Positions 60,565 through 64,000 of a DNA stretch of 64,000 bases are shown piece after piece; within the stretch, counting starts at the first letter, position 1, and each line of letters starts with the position of its first letter. The notes beneath the pieces were generated by a model. It saw only the letters and a program-made list of their open reading frames with translations. It was not told the DNA's origin and ran no database searches. This stretch comes from Bacillota bacterium (GTDB lineage: Bacteria; Bacillota; Clostridia; Oscillospirales; Ruminococcaceae). Where the stretch lies: NCBI GenBank assembly GCA_023418925.1, contig JAEZYS010000006.1:1-64000 (forward strand), given 5' to 3'. A program made the translations under genes and the position numbers.

Positions 60565-62220
60565 TTATTTTAATTGCTCCTCTGCGTTTTTAAGCACTGT
60601 CTCGGTAATATTATCCCCGCAGAGAATTCTTGCTATTTCATATTTTCTTTCATCAAATGTCAGCTTCTTTACAGTCGTAAACGTCCTGTTACTATCTGAC
60701 ATTTTTTCTATCAGCAAGTGGTTATCAGCCTTAACTGCTATTTGAGACAAATGTGTTACACAAATAACTTGTCTTATTCTGGAAATTTCTTTAAGTTTGA
60801 TTCCAATCTTCTGCGCAGCCCGTCCACTTACACCTGTATCTATTTCATCAAATATCATTGTAGGAACTTCATCTTTTTCAGCAATAACATTTTTGAGGGC
60901 AAGCATAATTCTTGAAAGTTCTCCGCCAGACGCAAACTTACTTATAGGCTTAGGTTCCTCACCAATATTTGCCGAAACATAAAACTCCACTGAATCCATG
61001 CCATAAGACGTAAGTTTTCCTTCAACAAATTTCACTTCTATCCGAACATTAGGCATGTCAAGGAACTTAAGTTCCTCCTGAACCTGACCAGCAAAACGCA
61101 GTCCTGCTTCTTTTCTGTTTTCAGATAATTTATTTGCCTTTTCTGAAACACACTTTAGCAAAGCTTCCCTGTGTTCTGCAAGCTTTTTTATATTATCTGT
61201 ATTGGTATTAAGATTGTCAAGTTCATTCTCTGACAGAGAAAGAGTTTTCAGAACATTACTCAGGTCAGGACCATACTTTTTCTTTATTTCATAAAGCTTT
61301 TGACGTCTTTCAAGAAGATAGGAATACCTTTCAGGGTTGCAGTCAGACCTGTCATTTATATTAATAAGCTCAGAACAAATATCATCAAGTTCAATTTTTA
61401 AGCTGACAAGTCTGTTGTTTAACGAGGACAGATCATTCATCAAATCAGAATAAACACTTAAATTATCAGCAATTATGCTGATCTGACTTATTATTCCAGG
61501 ATTAATATCATCTCCATTAAGTGTCACAACAGCTTCCTGAACCGTTCTTGATATTTCAACGCTGTTCTTTGCAAGATTGTATTCATCTTCAATCTGCTGA
61601 TCCTCATCTGCCTGAATATCAAGCGCAGAAATATCAGCTACACGCTGCGTTAAAAGCTGTATGCGTTCTGCCTTGTCCTTTTCAGTATTAGCCAAGGTTT
61701 TGAGCTGCCGTGATACACTCTGAAGCTCCTTAAAATCTGTTCTGTAGTCTTCAAGTTGATTTTCAAGTCCTGCATATGCATCAAGTATACCAAGATGCTT
61801 GTCAGGTGACAGCAAAATCTGATTATCATGCTGCCCATGAATATTTACAAGTGTTTCTCCGATATCCTTTACCACTGATATATTTGCAGGTTTAGAATTA
61901 ATTCTTGCAGAACTACCCCCATCAGCAAATATTTCCCTAGTTATTGACAATTCATCGTCACTGTAATCAATGCCATATTCATCAAGTTTTTGTTTAGTGG
62001 CAGGAAATAAATTTTTAAACATAGCGGTTATAACTGCCTTTTCACAACCGCTTCTTACTATATCCTTGGAGGTTCTATGCCCCAGGACTGCGTTTATTCC
62101 ATTTATCAGTATTGATTTACCTGCACCTGTTTCTCCCGTAAATACATTGAAATTGTCCGAAAACGGAATAACAGCTTCTTCAATCAATGCAAGATCAGCT
62201 ATATAAAGTTCACTTAACAT
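60565..62220 (-). CDS. recN: DNA repair protein RecN
   Basis: RecN is an SMC-like ATPase that gathers broken DNA ends. The 551-residue product has Walker A TGETGAGKSILINGI (32-46), long coiled-coil arms (about 150-360), and the C-terminal signature and Walker B ASGGELSRIMLALKNVI and MIFDEIDTGVSGRAAQKIG. It ends the tlyA-nadK-argR-recN run, 17 bases after argR, an order conserved across Firmicutes. Confidence 0.97.
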   Translation of the reverse strand: MLSELYIADLALIEEAVIPFSDNFNVFTGETGAGKSILINGINAVLGHRTSKDIVRSGCEKAVITAMFKNLFPATKQKLDEYGIDYSDDELSITREIFADGGSSARINSKPANISVVKDIGETLVNIHGQHDNQILLSPDKHLGILDAYAGLENQLEDYRTDFKELQSVSRQLKTLANTEKDKAERIQLLTQRVADISALDIQADEDQQIEDEYNLAKNSVEISRTVQEAVVTLNGDDINPGIISQISIIADNLSVYSDLMNDLSSLNNRLVSLKIELDDICSELININDRSDCNPERYSYLLERRQKLYEIKKKYGPDLSNVLKTLSLSENELDNLNTNTDNIKKLAEHREALLKCVSEKANKLSENRKEAGLRFAGQVQEELKFLDMPNVRIEVKFVEGKLTSYGMDSVEFYVSANIGEEPKPISKFASGGELSRIMLALKNVIAEKDEVPTMIFDEIDTGVSGRAAQKIGIKLKEISRIRQVICVTHLSQIAVKADNHLLIEKMSDSNRTFTTVKKLTFDERKYEIARILCGDNITETVLKNAEEQLK

Positions 62221-62237
62221 TATTTAACTCACCTTTA

Positions 62238-62681
62238 TCATTTTAATAATAAGTTATTCATTGTTTCTGAAAACCAATCTGCTTTTTCCTCTGACTTCAT
62301 TAATACAAATATTGTATCATCACCTGCTATGGTTCCCAATATTTCACTGTAATTTATTTTATCAAGTATAGCACAGGCTGCCATAGCCATTCCTGTATGG
62401 CACTTCAATACAACCATATTCATACCAAAGTCAACTGATATAACCGAGTCAATAAACATCTGAGGAAATACTGGAAGGGAATTATCAGGTACTACATATC
62501 TGTAATTCTTATCATCATCGTAATCTTTAAATAGTTTTAACTCCCTGATATCTCTTGAAAGAGTTGCCTGCGTTACTTCAATACCCTGCTTTGACAGAAG
62601 TTCCTTAAGAAGCTCCTGAGTATCAACAATATTATTTCTGATTATGTCAATTATCTTCTCATGCCGTTCCTTTTTCATCAT
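62238..62681 (-). CDS. argR: Arginine repressor
   Basis: ArgR/AhrC hexamers sense arginine and control its synthesis and breakdown. The 147-residue product has an N-terminal winged helix (KIIDIIRNNIVDTQELLKEL, then TQATLSRDIRELKLFK) and the C-terminal arginine-binding domain with TGMAMAACAILDK and ILGTIAGDDTIFV. It begins one base after the nadK stop and precedes recN. It is kept in this cluster in many Firmicutes without a clear functional reason. Confidence 0.97.
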   Translation of the reverse strand: MMKKERHEKIIDIIRNNIVDTQELLKELLSKQGIEVTQATLSRDIRELKLFKDYDDDKNYRYVVPDNSLPVFPQMFIDSVISVDFGMNMVVLKCHTGMAMAACAILDKINYSEILGTIAGDDTIFVLMKSEEKADWFSETMNNLLLK

Positions 62682-62682
62682 G

Positions 62683-63540
62683 CTACCCCTTAATAGAATT
62701 CATAAGTTTATTGTTTACAGCATCAAAAAAAGAATTATTCTTCATATCAATCAGATTTAAAACTTTATCTGATTTTGATATTGTAAGGATCTGATCACCG
62801 GAAAGACTTATTCTTTCCTTTCCATCTACGATAAATACAACATCATCTTCCTGAACTGACGTATAAGTAAGCTTAAGTTCATTGTTATCTGAAAATATTG
62901 TAGGTCTTGAACATAACGATTGCGGACAGATTGGTGTAAGTTGAATACACTTCATTGTCGGTTCAACGATAGGTCCTCCGGCTGACAGAGCATATGCTGT
63001 AGAGCCTGTAGGTGTAGAAAAAACTACTCCGTCTGCCCTGATTGAACTTACAAGTTTATTTCCAGTGTAAACACTGTAGTCTGTCAGTTTTGAATAGGGT
63101 CTTGAAATAACTATATCATTAAGTGCAGAATAAACTTCTTTTTTTCCGTCTGAAGTTACTAATGCATCAAGCATCATTCTTTCATGAATGGAATAATCAC
63201 CGTCAATGAGCCTTGAAAGACTTTCAAGCTCATCAATTTCAAGTGAAGCCATAAAGCCTATTCTTCCCGTGTTAATACCCATAAGCGGTTTATTATATGC
63301 AGACGCATATCTTCCAGCCTTTAAAATTGTTCCATCACCGCCAATAGCAATTATGATGTCTGCATTAGCAGAAATTTCATTAACGTCTCCGTAATTTATA
63401 AAATTCTTGCAGTCAAACTCATGTATATTGTTCTTATCAGTGTATATATCACATTTCAGATTTTTAAGAATGTCACATGTTTTCAACGCTGCTGAAAGAG
63501 CATTTTTCTTTTTAAAATTCGGCATCAGGACAATACGCAT
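62683..63540 (-). CDS. nadK: NAD kinase
   Basis: NadK phosphorylates NAD+ to NADP+. The 285-residue product shows the GGDGT motif in IIAIGGDGTILKAGRY, GINTGRIGFMASL, ALNDIVISR and the glycine-rich TPTGSTAYALSAGGPIV. It starts four bases after the tlyA stop and is followed almost directly by argR, so translation is probably coupled along the run. Confidence 0.97.
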   Translation of the reverse strand: MRIVLMPNFKKKNALSAALKTCDILKNLKCDIYTDKNNIHEFDCKNFINYGDVNEISANADIIIAIGGDGTILKAGRYASAYNKPLMGINTGRIGFMASLEIDELESLSRLIDGDYSIHERMMLDALVTSDGKKEVYSALNDIVISRPYSKLTDYSVYTGNKLVSSIRADGVVFSTPTGSTAYALSAGGPIVEPTMKCIQLTPICPQSLCSRPTIFSDNNELKLTYTSVQEDDVVFIVDGKERISLSGDQILTISKSDKVLNLIDMKNNSFFDAVNNKLMNSIKG

Positions 63541-63544
63541 TACT

Positions 63545-64000
63545 TCACCTCTTCTTATTCAAACTGCAAAATGCTTGATTAACTATATCTTCAACCGGAT
63601 AATTAACTGCATATGCTTCATCAGCCTTAGATGGCTTAGACGACTTTGAAATGTACAACAGATATTCTATATTTCCATGTCCACCTGAAACAGGAGAAAA
63701 ATCAAGCCCACAAACAGACAATTTATTTATACCAGCACATAGAATAATCTCATTAATAACCCTTATATGTGCTTTCCTGTCTTTCACAATGCCGTTCTTG
63801 CCAATACAAGCTTTTCCTGCTTCAAACTGTGGCTTAATTAACAATACACTATGTCCGTTTTCTGATAATAAATCAGAAACTTTTGGAATTATATGTTTCA
63901 ATGATACAAAGGAAACATCCACAGATATAAAATCTATTTTCTCATTAAAAAAGTCACTTTTTACATTGACTATATTTGTCTTCTCAAGGTTTACAACTCT
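63545..64000 (-). CDS. tlyA: TlyA-family rRNA 2'-O-methyltransferase (5' end outside window)
   Basis: The frame enters from the right edge and reads 151 residues to the stop: DFISVDVSFVSLKHIIPKV, LLIKPQFEAGKACIGKNGIV, and the end GLDFSPVSGGHGNIEYLLYI. These are the catalytic and closing segments of the TlyA/hemolysin A family, which in characterised members methylates ribose of 16S and 23S rRNA. The N-terminal S4 domain and the SAM-binding start lie beyond the window. It is the upstream partner of nadK. Confidence 0.95.
   Translation of the reverse strand, partial: RVVNLEKTNIVNVKSDFFNEKIDFISVDVSFVSLKHIIPKVSDLLSENGHSVLLIKPQFEAGKACIGKNGIVKDRKAHIRVINEIILCAGINKLSVCGLDFSPVSGGHGNIEYLLYISKSSKPSKADEAYAVNYPVEDIVNQAFCSLNKKR

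Noticed and set aside
1..64000. CRISPR arrays, prophage, toxin-antitoxin or restriction-type defence systems
   Set aside because: I found no spaced direct repeats and no genes of these classes on either strand.

Overview
The window is low-GC DNA from a spore-forming, anaerobic Firmicute of class Clostridia, most like Ruminococcus and relatives in the Oscillospiraceae. Five things point there. The dgt-dnaG-rpoD operon is a Firmicute arrangement. The spore genes spoIVA, spoIIID and a SipL-like SPOCS/LysM gene are present. Ribonucleotide reduction is anaerobic (nrdD-nrdG). The tlyA-nadK-argR-recN cluster is typical of the group. Ribosome-binding sites are strong AGGAGG types and promoters are close to the sigma-A consensus. 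The species cannot be fixed from the sequence alone.

Layout: 1-125 is the end of an IS3-type element. 156-8761 (mostly minus strand) holds triose glycolysis (pgk, tpiA, gpmI), with a frameshifted pentapeptide-like mini-gene and a small exported protein wedged in, then a DUF218 membrane protein, a TSCPD protein, malic enzyme, a PHP phosphoesterase and an RluA pseudouridine synthase. 8987-15187 (plus) is radC, uvrB, a GNAT acetyltransferase and uvrA. 15273-19544 (minus) is dgt-dnaG-rpoD plus an Rrf2-type regulator. 19699-25176 holds the YigZ/IMPACT protein, rpmE, phosphoglucomutase, an alpha/beta hydrolase and the YifB/ComM ATPase. 25493-32931 is rpoB-rpoC with two promoters of its own.

From about 33060 to 37905 the sequence changes to a gene graveyard: a yebC 3' fragment, two damaged putative lipoprotein genes, an M23 peptidase fragment, a kinase cut by a stop codon, an unidentified remnant and an IS110 transposase fragment. 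Only one membrane-protein gene there looks intact. 38014-41074 is an aldo/keto reductase, a divergent HxlR regulator with a clear palindromic operator candidate, and a FAD/Rieske oxidoreductase. A tRNA-Leu(GAG) follows.

41413-44463 is a sipL-like gene and spoIVA, whose products are known partners in spore coat assembly. Downstream, at 44530-44725, is an elaborate folded region ending in a minus-strand terminator. It is my best candidate for an undescribed non-coding RNA. 44745-47387 is a DHHW/MBOAT pair for polysaccharide O-acylation. 47408-54279 carries a Toprim/DUF4093 protein, holA, comEC (metal site lost in the C-terminal domain), a HIT protein and alaS. spoIIID, a Cys-rich family protein and an orphan peptide-binding lipoprotein follow. 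Then come nrdG and nrdD, with a promoter overlapped by two NrdR-like boxes exactly 32 bp apart. The window ends in recN, argR, nadK and a partial tlyA.
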